This document shows, piece after piece, positions 1-5,890 of a stretch of 6,152 bases of DNA. A program made the position numbers and the translations under genes. Position 1 is the first letter of the stretch. The number at the start of each line of letters is the position of its first letter. Source of the DNA: Clostridiales bacterium (GTDB taxonomy: Bacteria > Bacillota_E > Sulfobacillia > Sulfobacillales > JAIMBI01); assembly GCA_027318915.1 (NCBI GenBank), contig DAHVOH010000134.1, forward strand, positions 1-6,152, written 5' to 3'. The notes beneath the pieces were generated by a model. That model was not told where the DNA came from and ran no database searches. It saw nothing but the letters and a program-made list of their open reading frames with translations.

Positions 1-5
1 CGGAG

Positions 6-19
6 CGGCCCTTAGGCCG
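6..19 (-). repeat. Small hairpin just after the IS110 transposase stop
   Basis: CGGCC (6-10) and GGCCG (15-19) flank a four-base loop, giving a five-bp GC stem seven bases past the TGA stop of the transposase. No T run follows before the window edge. It could be a weak transcription end or part of the element's terminal structure. Confidence 0.3.
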
Positions 20-25
20 GAACCC

Positions 26-1137
26 TCACCACCGGGTCCGTCTCGGACGGGGGACCCACTGCGCCCAGCGCTCTGCCCAGGGATAGGGGGGCAGATCCCG
101 GAAGGTCGCCCGAATCCGACTCCGTTTCTTCTGGAAGCGGCGGGGGTCCACTTCCCGGGCCAGCCGCTGATCTTTCCACACCCGCCACGCCGCGATGAGC
201 CATTGGCGCGCGATCGCGACGATGGCCCGCCGTTTGCCGAGCCGCGGCGCCCACGCGGCAAAGTGCGCGGGGCACGGCCCGTCGGCACTGCGGACGGCCC
301 ACCACGCCCCTCGACCAAGATGCGACGTAAGAGAGGAGCCCCTTGCCGGCTGATGTGACCGCGCCAATCCGCTTCGCCCGATTGATGGACGGTGGGGTCG
401 AGCCCGGCATACCGCGTGACCTGGCGGGCTGTCCGAAAGCGCTGCGGGTCGCCCAGGGTCGCCCAGAGGACGACCGCCACCCACGGCCCCACCCCCGGCA
501 AACTCCAGAGCCAGGCCAGGGCCGGCTGGTCCTGGACCCTTCGCAGGATCTCGCTCCGAAGCCGGTCCGCTTCGGCGGCCGCTTGCTCCGCGAGGGTGAG
601 GGCACTCGTCACCAGGATCCGGGTCGGCTCGTCGACGGCCGCCCCGTGGGCCGCGAGCCAGACCGGCACCGGCTGCCGCGCCGGGACCGCCCAGCCGGCC
701 CGCAGGAGGGCACTTTTGGCCCGGTTCTGCCACGCCCGCGCCAGCCGGCTGCAGGCCTCCACCTGGTGCAGGAGCGCCCGGATCGTGCGCACCGTCGCCG
801 GCGGCACCCAGACGGTCGGCAGCGTGCCGAGCGCGAGCATCTTGGCAAGGCGTTCCGCATCCACCCGGTCGGTGTGTCGCCCCGACCCGAAGCGCTTGAG
901 TAACAGCGGCGGGGCCACGGCCACTTGATCGGCCCGGGTCACCAGGAGATCATAGAGTTGAAACGCATTGCCGGTGGCCTCGAGGGCGATCCACGTGGCG
1001 GGCGTAATCTGGGCCGCCAACTGCTGCCACCCCTCCGGGGTGTTGGGGAACCGGCCATGCGCCCCTTTTTGCCCCGGATGAAACCAATAGCCGTGGATGT
1101 ACTGCTTGTGGACGTCCAATCCCAGGTACCGACGCAT
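26..1137 (-). pseudogene. IS110-family transposase (DEDD RuvC-like plus Tnp domain), one-base frameshift
   Basis: This would be the recombinase that excises and integrates the IS110 element, acting on DNA with a bridge RNA (family knowledge). Translation from ATG at 1137 opens with YLGLDVHK. The expected acidic residues are visible: D8, E53 in ALEATGN, and D90 and D93 in HTDRVDAERLAK. A helical middle region follows, then the C-terminal Tnp domain with LPGVGPW (about 213-219), RYAGLDP (242-248) and a QSG motif with S253, a candidate for the family's catalytic serine. After residue 276 (VEG, near 307-310) homology continues only in the -1 frame, as GAWWAVRSADG, ending at TGA 26-28. Restoring one G gives about 370 aa, normal for the family. 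The original frame stays open to the window edge with unrelated sequence. The lesion sits in a GGGG run, so it could be a real mutation, a sequencing error or, less likely, programmed frameshifting. The start is supported by a strong Shine-Dalgarno sequence ten bases upstream. Confidence 0.9.
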
Positions 1138-1430
1138 CGGGAATCTCCCTCCTTGTCTGCTAAGACTTGCGTCGCACATCGGTGCAGAACGCACGCACTC
1201 ACGTATGCGAGCCACCGGCCGAGGGCCGGGCTCATGCGGGGGCTTTGCGCAGGCGGGGGCCAGTCACACACCACAACGGAGCCGATCGCGGATCGCTCCA
1301 GGAAAAAGGGCGACGCCACCCGCCGCCGGCGACGCACCGCAGCACCCGCACGGATGCGCCCAGGATTCGCCACGCGTGGCGCAGCTCCTCCCGCGGCGCT
1401 CGTCCGCGGGGCTTGACACCCATCATACCC
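1138..1430 (-). ncRNA. Hairpin-rich IS110 non-coding end, putative bridge RNA region
   Basis: This leader upstream of the transposase has no credible coding content but at least three strong stem-loops. At 1209-1233, GAGCC/GGCTC continues into CGGCC/GGCCG around a GAG loop, with an AC bulge. At 1278-1299 there is a nine-bp stem with one bulged C and a GCG loop. At 1390-1410 a perfect seven-bp stem CCCGCGG/CCGCGGG encloses a seven-base loop. IS110-group elements encode a bridge RNA in the end upstream of the transposase, with internal loops that pair with target and donor DNA (family knowledge). That this region is such an RNA is inferred from position and structure. I could not identify the guide loops because the other end of the element is outside the window. 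The exact RNA ends are unknown. Confidence 0.4.
1148..1154 (-). promoter_or_regulatory. Ribosome binding site of the IS110 transposase
   Basis: The minus strand reads AAGGAGG at 1154-1148, followed by a ten-base spacer to ATG at 1137. This fixes the start and places residue D8 where the family expects its first catalytic aspartate. Confidence 0.8.
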
Positions 1431-1699
1431 ACACCACGGGACCCTACATCGACTCCAAGTTTGCACACCGAGTTGTAAGACACACCCCGCCCACGCGCGC
1501 GACGGTCTGGCCGTCCAGGTGAATGCTGGACCTCTATCCCTTGCGATCCACAGCCGTCTGCCAAGCAGGTGGCGACGCTCCACCGATCGAGACGAGCGTG
1601 CCCTGGCCGAGGCCTCGCACGGCCAGCGCATAACGGCCCGGGCATTATGGATCGCGGCACAAACGAGGCTACCGCCACGCGATCTCCTCGGAGTCGCGT
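1431..1699. other. Stretch between two transposon remnants, no gene seen
   Basis: No open frame here shows recognisable protein motifs. The frames crossing it belong to the antisense or overlap of the flanking elements. A six-bp hairpin is visible at 1513-1531 (GTCCAG/CTGGAC with a seven-base loop), and another CTGGCC/GGCCAG pair flanks a GAGGCCTC palindrome at 1603-1626. The stretch probably contains the junction of the IS110 element with older DNA and the lost C-terminal part of the IS3 remnant. Confidence 0.4.
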
Positions 1700-1935
1700 G
1701 GGCTCCGCCTGGGACTGGACCCGGGTCTGAAACCGCCGCCCAAAGATCAGTGCTTGCGTCAGCACATGGTGCCCGGACTCGATACCGGCATTGTCCCAGC
1801 CATTCCCCTTCCGGCTCATGATCGGATCATGCGCGACGCGGCGAGACGGTCCTGGTCATCCTGGGACGCATCCTGGCGACCGCGGTCCGCATGGGGCAAG
1901 AGCCCCGCGACCGGGCGGTATTGTTGAACCCCCTG
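1700..1935 (-). pseudogene. IS3-family OrfB transposase remnant (integrase core, D...E part)
   Basis: This is a fragment of the DDE integrase-like OrfB of an IS3-family element. On the minus strand, the frame through codon 1893-1891 reads RPVAGLLPHADRG and then RQDASQDDQDRLAASRMIRS. This aligns with the family block that usually reads PAPGLLHHSDRGSQYAS. After a one-base frameshift near 1819-1822 the next frame reads SRKGNGWDNAGIES and on to FGRRFQTR, matching the family motif SMSRKGNCWDNAxxES that carries the catalytic Glu. D of HADRG and E of AGIES are the recognisable second D and the E. The N-terminal region with the first D, the usual YNRRRRHS-like C-terminus and any OrfA are not seen. 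An in-frame stop lies further upstream at 2005-2007. It is clearly a non-functional relic. It lies upstream of, and apparently older than, the IS1380 insertion. Confidence 0.75.
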
Positions 1936-2042
1936 CTCCCGTGGCATCAACTGGGCCACCTGCACCTGAGGCAAGAATTCAGCCACCTCGAAACGGGGCG
2001 GGGGTTAGGTTCCGCGGACTGCTGTTAGTCGTAGCCTCTTAA

Positions 2043-2061
2043 CCCAGTTCTTTCAGTAACG
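2043..2061 (+). repeat. Left terminal inverted repeat of the IS1380 element
   Basis: The sequence CCCAGTTCTTTCAGTAACG matches the reverse complement of 3708-3726 at 16 of 19 positions, with an unbroken ten-base core TCTTTCAGTA. A weaker match extends a few bases further inward (20 of 26). It is the expected transposase binding site. Confidence 0.85.
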
Positions 2062-2144
2062 AGGGCGGACGCGTGAGCCGTGACCATCGCAAAGGCCCTC
2101 CCGGTGCGGGATAATGGAGTTGAAAACACACCATTTCCGTCACC

Positions 2145-2152
2145 AAGGAGGG
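2145..2152 (+). promoter_or_regulatory. Ribosome binding site of the IS1380 transposase
   Basis: AAGGAGGG lies about eleven bases before a GTG codon at 2163. No ATG is available nearby in this frame, so the site decides for the GTG start. Confidence 0.75.
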
Positions 2153-2162
2153 CACTTCGTAG

Positions 2163-3497
2163 GTGCATCATAGCACAGTCTTTCCGCGCGTGCAGATCCG
2201 GGCGGGGACCGACCGGATTGTGGCGCATGTCGGGGCCTGGGTGTTGGGCGAGTTGGCTGACCGCAGCGGCTTGACCCGGGGGTTGTCTGCGGCGCTGGCT
2301 TCCCTGAAACAGCGGCGCCGGGGGCATGACCGGGGCCAGGTGCTGACCCATCTGGCCGTCGCCATCGCCGACGGGGCGACCACGGTGAGCGATATCGCCG
2401 TGTTGCGGCATCAACCCGATCTCTTTGGCCGCGTCGCCTCGGCGCCCACGGTGGGGCGGACGCTGAGCGCCCTGACCGGGGAGAGCCTGACCCGCATCGC
2501 GGCGGCCCGCGCCGCGGCGCGGCGCCGGGTGTGGGCGGCGGGTTTGGACCCGCATTTTTATGTCATCGACATCGATGGCACGTTGGTCACGGCCCATTCC
2601 GACAAGGAGGGGGCCCGGCCGACCTACAAGCACGGCTACGGGTTCTACCCGCTTCTCGCGACCTTGGATGCGACGGGGGAGCCGTTGGCCATCCAGTTGC
2701 GGCCCGGCAATGCCGGGTCGGGTACGGCGGTCGACCATATCCAGGTGCTGGACGCGGCCCTGGCCCAACTTCCCGTCGATCCGGCCACGGAGACCGTGAT
2801 CGTGCGGACCGATAGCGCCGGGTGTTCCCACGCCTTTCTGGCAGCCTGTGACGCGCGGGGCGTGCGGTTCATCGTCGGGCATCCGTTGACGGAGGAGCTG
2901 GCGGCCACCGTCATCGGCCGCCGCCGGTTGCGGTGGGTCCCGGCCATGACGGCGGATGGGACAGCGGAGCGAGACGTCGGCGAAGTCGCCGAACTGACCC
3001 CGTACGGGGACCTCCGGGGGTGGCCGCCGGGGACCCGCCTGCTGGTCCGCCGCGAGATCCCGCATCCGGGGGCCCAGCTGACCTTCACGGATGTCCACGG
3101 CTACCGCTATCAGCTCTGTCTCACCAACCTGGCGGACCCGGACATCGCCTTTCTGGAGGCGCTCTACCGGGGCCGGGGCCGCTGTGAGCAGGTCATCCGG
3201 GACCTGAAGGACACGGGGTTGGCCCATCTGCCGTCGGCGGCGTTTGTCGCCAACGAAGCCTGGCTGACCGCCGTGCTGATCGCCGGGGACCTTTTGGCGT
3301 GGTTCCGGGGGATCGGGTTGGCGGGGGCGCTCCGTACCGCAACCCCCGCCCGGCTCCGCTACACGCTCCTCCATGTGGCGGGGCGGCTCATCCGGACGGG
3401 GCGGCGGGTCGTGGTGCGGGTCGCGGCCGCGTGGCCGTGGAGCGGCCCGCTGCTCACGGCGGCGGCGCGGTGCGCGACGCTCCCCTGCGGCCCGTAA
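2163..3497 (+). CDS. IS1380-family DDE transposase
   Basis: This is the cut-and-paste transposase of the surrounding element, binding its terminal repeats and cleaving with a DDE/RNase H-fold active site. It is 444 aa, full length for the family. The N-terminal third (about 1-125) is helical with a TTVSDIAVLR segment. The catalytic core follows: VIDIDGT (D136 or D138) leading into SDKEGARPTYKHGYG (about 146-160), RTDSAG with D217, and YRGRGRCEQVIRDLK. In the last, Y335, R338, E342 and K349 fit the Y-(2)-R-(3)-E-(6)-K signature exactly. The insertion domain between D217 and E342 is rich in beta-type segments. The start is GTG, supported by a strong upstream ribosome binding site. There is no internal stop or frameshift, so it looks functional. 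A long antisense open frame covers much of it and is a GC-rich shadow. Confidence 0.95.
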   Translation: MHHSTVFPRVQIRAGTDRIVAHVGAWVLGELADRSGLTRGLSAALASLKQRRRGHDRGQVLTHLAVAIADGATTVSDIAVLRHQPDLFGRVASAPTVGRTLSALTGESLTRIAAARAAARRRVWAAGLDPHFYVIDIDGTLVTAHSDKEGARPTYKHGYGFYPLLATLDATGEPLAIQLRPGNAGSGTAVDHIQVLDAALAQLPVDPATETVIVRTDSAGCSHAFLAACDARGVRFIVGHPLTEELAATVIGRRRLRWVPAMTADGTAERDVGEVAELTPYGDLRGWPPGTRLLVRREIPHPGAQLTFTDVHGYRYQLCLTNLADPDIAFLEALYRGRGRCEQVIRDLKDTGLAHLPSAAFVANEAWLTAVLIAGDLLAWFRGIGLAGALRTATPARLRYTLLHVAGRLIRTGRRVVVRVAAAWPWSGPLLTAAARCATLPCGP

Positions 3498-3501
3498 TCC
3501 G

Positions 3502-3517
3502 CGACGGTCCCCCGTCG
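3502..3517 (+). repeat. Hairpin after the IS1380 transposase stop
   Basis: CGACGG and CCGTCG form a perfect six-bp stem with a TCCC loop, five bases past the TAA stop. It is the first of four inverted repeats in the right end of this element. Confidence 0.5.
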
Positions 3518-3545
3518 TGCCGCCGTGCTGATCCTCTGCCGTTTG

Positions 3546-3567
3546 CGGATCCCGGCTCCGGGATCCG
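3546..3567 (+). terminator. Strong ten-bp hairpin, terminator-like without a T run
   Basis: CGGATCCCGG (3546-3555) is followed, after two bases, by its perfect reverse complement CCGGGATCCG (3558-3567). It lies about 50 bases past the transposase stop. The bases after it are not T-rich, so it is not a classical intrinsic terminator. It could still slow or end transcription in either direction, or be an extruded cruciform. Confidence 0.4.
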
Positions 3568-3622
3568 TGGCTTCCTCACGCGCCCCGCCGGGGAACTCCT
3601 CGGCGTGCCGCTCTGGCCGAGT

Positions 3623-3645
3623 GCGCGACGGGGGTCCCGACGCGC
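3623..3645 (+). repeat. Nine-bp inverted repeat with one A-A mismatch
   Basis: GCGCG-A-CGGG and CCCG-A-CGCGC pair around a GGT loop, with a single internal A-A mismatch. It lies in the non-coding right end of the IS1380 element. Confidence 0.5.
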
Positions 3646-3659
3646 GAATAGCCCCTCGC

Positions 3660-3673
3660 TCAGGACGTCCTGA
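3660..3673 (+). repeat. Fourteen-bp perfect palindrome near the right end
   Basis: TCAGGACGTCCTGA reads the same on both strands and lies about 35 bases inside the right terminal repeat. Such a dyad could be a dimeric protein binding site. A transposase or regulator site is one guess. Confidence 0.5.
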
Positions 3674-3707
3674 CCCCTCCGGAGAGCGTTGAGATCTGTC
3701 CCTCCAC

Positions 3708-3726
3708 CGCTACTGAAAGATTTGGG
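3708..3726 (-). repeat. Right terminal inverted repeat of the IS1380 element
   Basis: Read on the minus strand from 3726 it is CCCAAATCTTTCAGTAGCG, the partner of the left repeat, with 16 of 19 positions identical and the same TCTTTCAGTA core. Confidence 0.85.
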
Positions 3727-4405
3727 CTAGGCGTTGTTTTCCGCACGGGATCCCAAACGCGCCATGGCGTGGGGCATCGTCGCAAACGGTGGGTGAGAGC
3801 CGGACAGAGATCAACGGCAGCGCGGTCGCAGTGGTCCCAGCCGGCCTATCGTGGTCGCGCGAAGAGATCCGGACCGAGCCCTGGGAGCGTCCGTGATCGT
3901 GTGGACCTTGGAGCGGGCGATTTCGGTTCCCGTACGGCGGCCGCAAGCATCCGGCCGGCCGGACCTGGCGATCCACGGCTCAGCGCCGGCGGCGGACAAG
4001 CGAGGGCCGAGCTCGGCGGGCGGCCGTCTCCCGCGCGGTCCATTACCCGGTCACCGGCGGGCCGGATCCCCGGCGTATCGGAGCTCCGTCGCCCGCTTTA
4101 CCCTCATCGGGTCGCCGTGGCATCGAAAACGCAGGGGGCCGTGTCGGAAGTCTCTCCGGAGCTCGGGGGCTTGGCGCCGGTGGGCCACGACCTCACGGAC
4201 ATGCTTGTCGGCACGGTCGACAGGTCTCCCGACAGCTTCTGGGGTTTCAGAGAAAGCGTCTCGCGTCCGGATCTCACCCTCCGGTCCCCTGTCTTCTTCT
4301 CGCTTGGCGACGCCGAGTGCGAATGTGTCCACTCGTATTTGGCCCGGGCCCCGCGGTGATGGCAGAGCTTGGGGTATTCTCGAAGCGACGCGAAGACCGG
4401 GATCC
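3727..4405. other. Gene-poor stretch between the IS1380 element and the CLC gene
   Basis: Several overlapping open frames cross this region on both strands, but none shows a recognisable domain, a good ribosome binding site or the codon bias of its neighbours. The plus-strand frames use AGA, GGA and similar codons freely. A 14-bp palindrome (TCCGGCCGGCCGGA, 3950-3963) and a GGCCCGGGCC palindrome (4341-4350) are present. On the minus strand near 3886-3930 there is a faint SKVHTITDA motif reminiscent of the second-D block of IS5-type transposases, so part of this stretch may be decayed mobile DNA. The promoter of the CLC gene should lie in the last 200 bases, but I see no convincing -35/-10 pair. 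Confidence 0.4.
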
Positions 4406-4413
4406 AAAGGGGT
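4406..4413 (+). promoter_or_regulatory. Ribosome binding site of the CLC gene
   Basis: AAAGGGGT lies seven bases before ATG at 4420. This favours 4420 over an in-frame TTG at 4369, which has no such site and would only add a hydrophilic 17-residue leader. Confidence 0.7.
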
Positions 4414-4419
4414 GACGCG

Positions 4420-5760
4420 ATGATTGGGTTGATCCGCGGGGAGGTCCAACCCAATGTCAAGGGCCAGGAACGCCTTCCCCCGCGTTTTTGGATCCTGACG
4501 GTGCTGACGGGGGTGGTGGCGGGGCTCGGCGCCATCGCCATGATGGAGACGCTGCGGACGGTGCAGCACCTGGCCTTCCACTACCACAGTGGCGAGTTTT
4601 CAGCCGCCGTGGCCCGGGTGAGCGATGTCCGTCGTCTCGTCATGCTGACGGTCGGCGGTCTGGTGACGGGCCTGGGCCTCTGGGCCCTCACCCGCTATCT
4701 TGGCGGGACGGGCGGCGAGCCCACCCAGGTGGTGTGGACGCGGTCCGGGCACCTCTCCTTCGGGCGCACCATGCTGAGCGGGGCACTGTCGGAAATGACG
4801 GTGGGATTTGGGGGATCCATTGGGCGAGAGGCGGCGCCCCAGCGTTTCGGAGCCGCCGGCGGCTCTTTCATCGCGCGCACCTTCAGGCTCACACCCGATC
4901 AGACCTATGTGCTGATCGCATGCGGGGCCGGTGCCGGACTGGCCGCCGTTTACAACTCGCCGCTGGCCGGCGCGCTGATGGCCGTCGAACTGTACCTGGG
5001 CGCCATCTCATTGAACCTTCTGCTGCCGGCCCTGTTGGCGTCCGGCGTGGCGACGGCCGTCTCCTGGCTCGTCCTGCCGGCCCGGGCCGTGTATAACGTG
5101 CCGGCCCTCCCCTCTCCGACCCTCGCGCTTATCGGCTTTGCCATCCTGATCGGTCCCCTCATCGGCATCGCGTCCGCCGGCTACGTGGCCCTCATCGGCT
5201 GGGCCAGCGATCATCGTCCGCACGGGCGGCTTCTCATCCTCGAACCCGTTTTGTTCTTCATGATCCTCGGCGTCTTGGCCTTCCGCTATCCTCTGCTGCT
5301 CGGGAACGGCCTCGACCTGGCCCAGTTTGCCTTTACGGGTAGCGCTCCCCTGCTCGTTTTCGCCGTCCTGGCCCTCTTAAAGCCGCTGGCCACCGCGGGC
5401 ACCCTGCGGAGCGGCGCAAGTGGGGGACTCTTCACGCCCACGATGAGCTTCGGCGCGGTCTTGGGCGTCAGTCTGGGCCGCTTGTGGAGCTTCTGGCTCC
5501 CCGGAAGCCCTGACGCCACCTACGGGGTTTTGGCGGCGGCAGCTATGATGGGTGCGGCAATGGACGCTCCGGCCACGGCTGTGGTGTTCATCATGGAGCT
5601 GACCAACCGCTTGCTGGGCGTCATGGTGCCCGCGCTGCTGGCCGTGGTGGGCGCCACGGTGACCGCGCGATACATCGACCACCGCTCCATCTACTCCGCC
5701 CGTCTGGCGCCGGAACCCACCCCGGCTGATGCCGCCCGGACGCAGGAGCGCCGCTCATAG
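4420..5760 (+). CDS. CLC-family chloride channel or H+/Cl- antiporter
   Basis: This integral inner-membrane protein of 446 aa conducts or exchanges chloride (or another anion) for protons as a homodimer (family knowledge). Hydrophobic segments fall at about 23-45, 72-92, 163-180, 195-220, 234-262, 272-295, 307-325, 340-358, 366-394 and 398-416, fitting the CLC fold. Signature blocks appear in order. GGTGGEP (95-101) stands where ClcA has GSGIP. GGSIGREAAPQ (131-141) holds E137, the external gating glutamate. AVELYLG (188-194) has E190 followed by Leu where ClcA has its internal proton glutamate. GASGGLFTP (332-340) is the anion-site loop. IYSARL (424-429) places Y425 as the central tyrosine. 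No C-terminal CBS domains are present. The start is set by the AAAGGGGT site. It is convergent with the PRC-barrel gene downstream and has no obvious operon partner. Whether it is a channel or an exchanger cannot be read from the sequence. The Leu at the internal site is shared, as far as I recall, by some bacterial CLC subgroups. Confidence 0.93.
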   Translation: MIGLIRGEVQPNVKGQERLPPRFWILTVLTGVVAGLGAIAMMETLRTVQHLAFHYHSGEFSAAVARVSDVRRLVMLTVGGLVTGLGLWALTRYLGGTGGEPTQVVWTRSGHLSFGRTMLSGALSEMTVGFGGSIGREAAPQRFGAAGGSFIARTFRLTPDQTYVLIACGAGAGLAAVYNSPLAGALMAVELYLGAISLNLLLPALLASGVATAVSWLVLPARAVYNVPALPSPTLALIGFAILIGPLIGIASAGYVALIGWASDHRPHGRLLILEPVLFFMILGVLAFRYPLLLGNGLDLAQFAFTGSAPLLVFAVLALLKPLATAGTLRSGASGGLFTPTMSFGAVLGVSLGRLWSFWLPGSPDATYGVLAAAAMMGAAMDAPATAVVFIMELTNRLLGVMVPALLAVVGATVTARYIDHRSIYSARLAPEPTPADAARTQERRS

Positions 5761-5792
5761 TCCGCGCTCACGCCCGGATGCGAGCGTGCGGA
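5761..5792. terminator. Terminator-like hairpin directly after the CLC stop
   Basis: TCCGC-GCTC (5761-5769) pairs with GAGC (5782-5785) and GCGGA (5788-5792) across a GT bulge and a 12-base loop. It begins at the base after the TAG stop. It has no T run, so it is only a candidate end signal. A smaller GCAAC/GTTGC hairpin follows at 5806-5822. The roughly 130-bp gap between the convergent genes contains nothing else that I recognise. Confidence 0.35.
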
Positions 5793-5890
5793 CACGTGCG
5801 TTCTTGCAACGGGATGGGTTGCCCACGCCGTCGCCCTCGCCCACGAAGCCTGGTTCGGAGCCGCAGCGCGCTCCGGACAGCCGGGAGCAG

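Larger units (their letters stand above)
1..1430 (-). mobile_element. IS110-family insertion sequence, right edge of element approximate, other end outside window
   Basis: The element is defined by its transposase (26-1137, minus strand) plus about 290 bp of hairpin-rich non-coding sequence upstream of it. IS110-family elements usually lack classical terminal inverted repeats, so neither end can be fixed by eye. The boundary near 1430 is where the strong stem-loops stop, and it is an estimate. The far end lies at or before position 1, because only 25 bases follow the stop codon. These elements move by a DEDD-type recombinase guided by an RNA encoded in a non-coding end (family knowledge). The frameshifted transposase suggests this copy may be inactive on its own. 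Confidence 0.6.
2043..3726 (+). mobile_element. Complete IS1380-family insertion sequence
   Basis: The element spans imperfect terminal inverted repeats that both begin CCCA and encloses one intact transposase gene reading left to right. Its length of about 1.68 kb is typical of IS1380 elements. About 120 bp of leader precedes the gene and 229 bp of structured non-coding sequence follows it. The four bases outside the left end are TTAA and those outside the right end are CTAG, so there is no matching target duplication. Either the flanks have diverged or been deleted, or the tips are a few bases different from my call. With an intact gene and both repeats, it could still be mobile. Confidence 0.85.

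Noticed and set aside
343..1416. Plus-strand open frames of 160-190 codons opposite the IS110 transposase and its leader
   Set aside because: They are complementary to a clearly recognised gene, and their translations are low-complexity Arg/Pro/Gly sequence without motifs.
1422..1427. Minus-strand TATGAT as a -10 box for the IS110 element
   Set aside because: The sequence 17 bases upstream (GATGTA) is a poor -35. A promoter formed by joined ends of a circular intermediate is conceivable, but the other end is not in the window.
2110..2115. GATAAT as a -10 box for the IS1380 transposase
   Set aside because: No acceptable -35 hexamer lies 16-18 bases upstream, so I cannot support a promoter call.
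2025..3374. A 449-codon open frame on the minus strand across the IS1380 transposase
   Set aside because: It is antisense to a transposase with complete family motifs, is rich in Pro, Arg and Gly as expected of a GC-rich shadow frame, and shows no domain.
4156..4284. A tRNA-like 3' part (GCGTCCGGATCTC near 4263-4275, with CCTCCGG matching CCGGAG far upstream)
   Set aside because: The T-loop consensus is broken at two positions, the T stem does not pair, and the possible acceptor halves are about 129 bases apart, too far for a tRNA. At most it is a decayed fragment.
3769..4359. A 196-codon plus-strand frame between the IS1380 element and the CLC gene
   Set aside because: It starts with GTG and no ribosome binding site, its codon use is unlike the neighbouring real genes, two other frames overlap it at similar length, and no family is recognisable.
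4369..4371. TTG at 4369 as the CLC start
   Set aside because: It lacks a ribosome binding site, and the ATG at 4420 has a good one with a seven-base spacer just before the first conserved membrane segment.
4051..4587. A 178-codon minus-strand frame running into the CLC gene
   Set aside because: It overlaps the start of the CLC gene antisense and has no recognisable domain or ribosome binding site.
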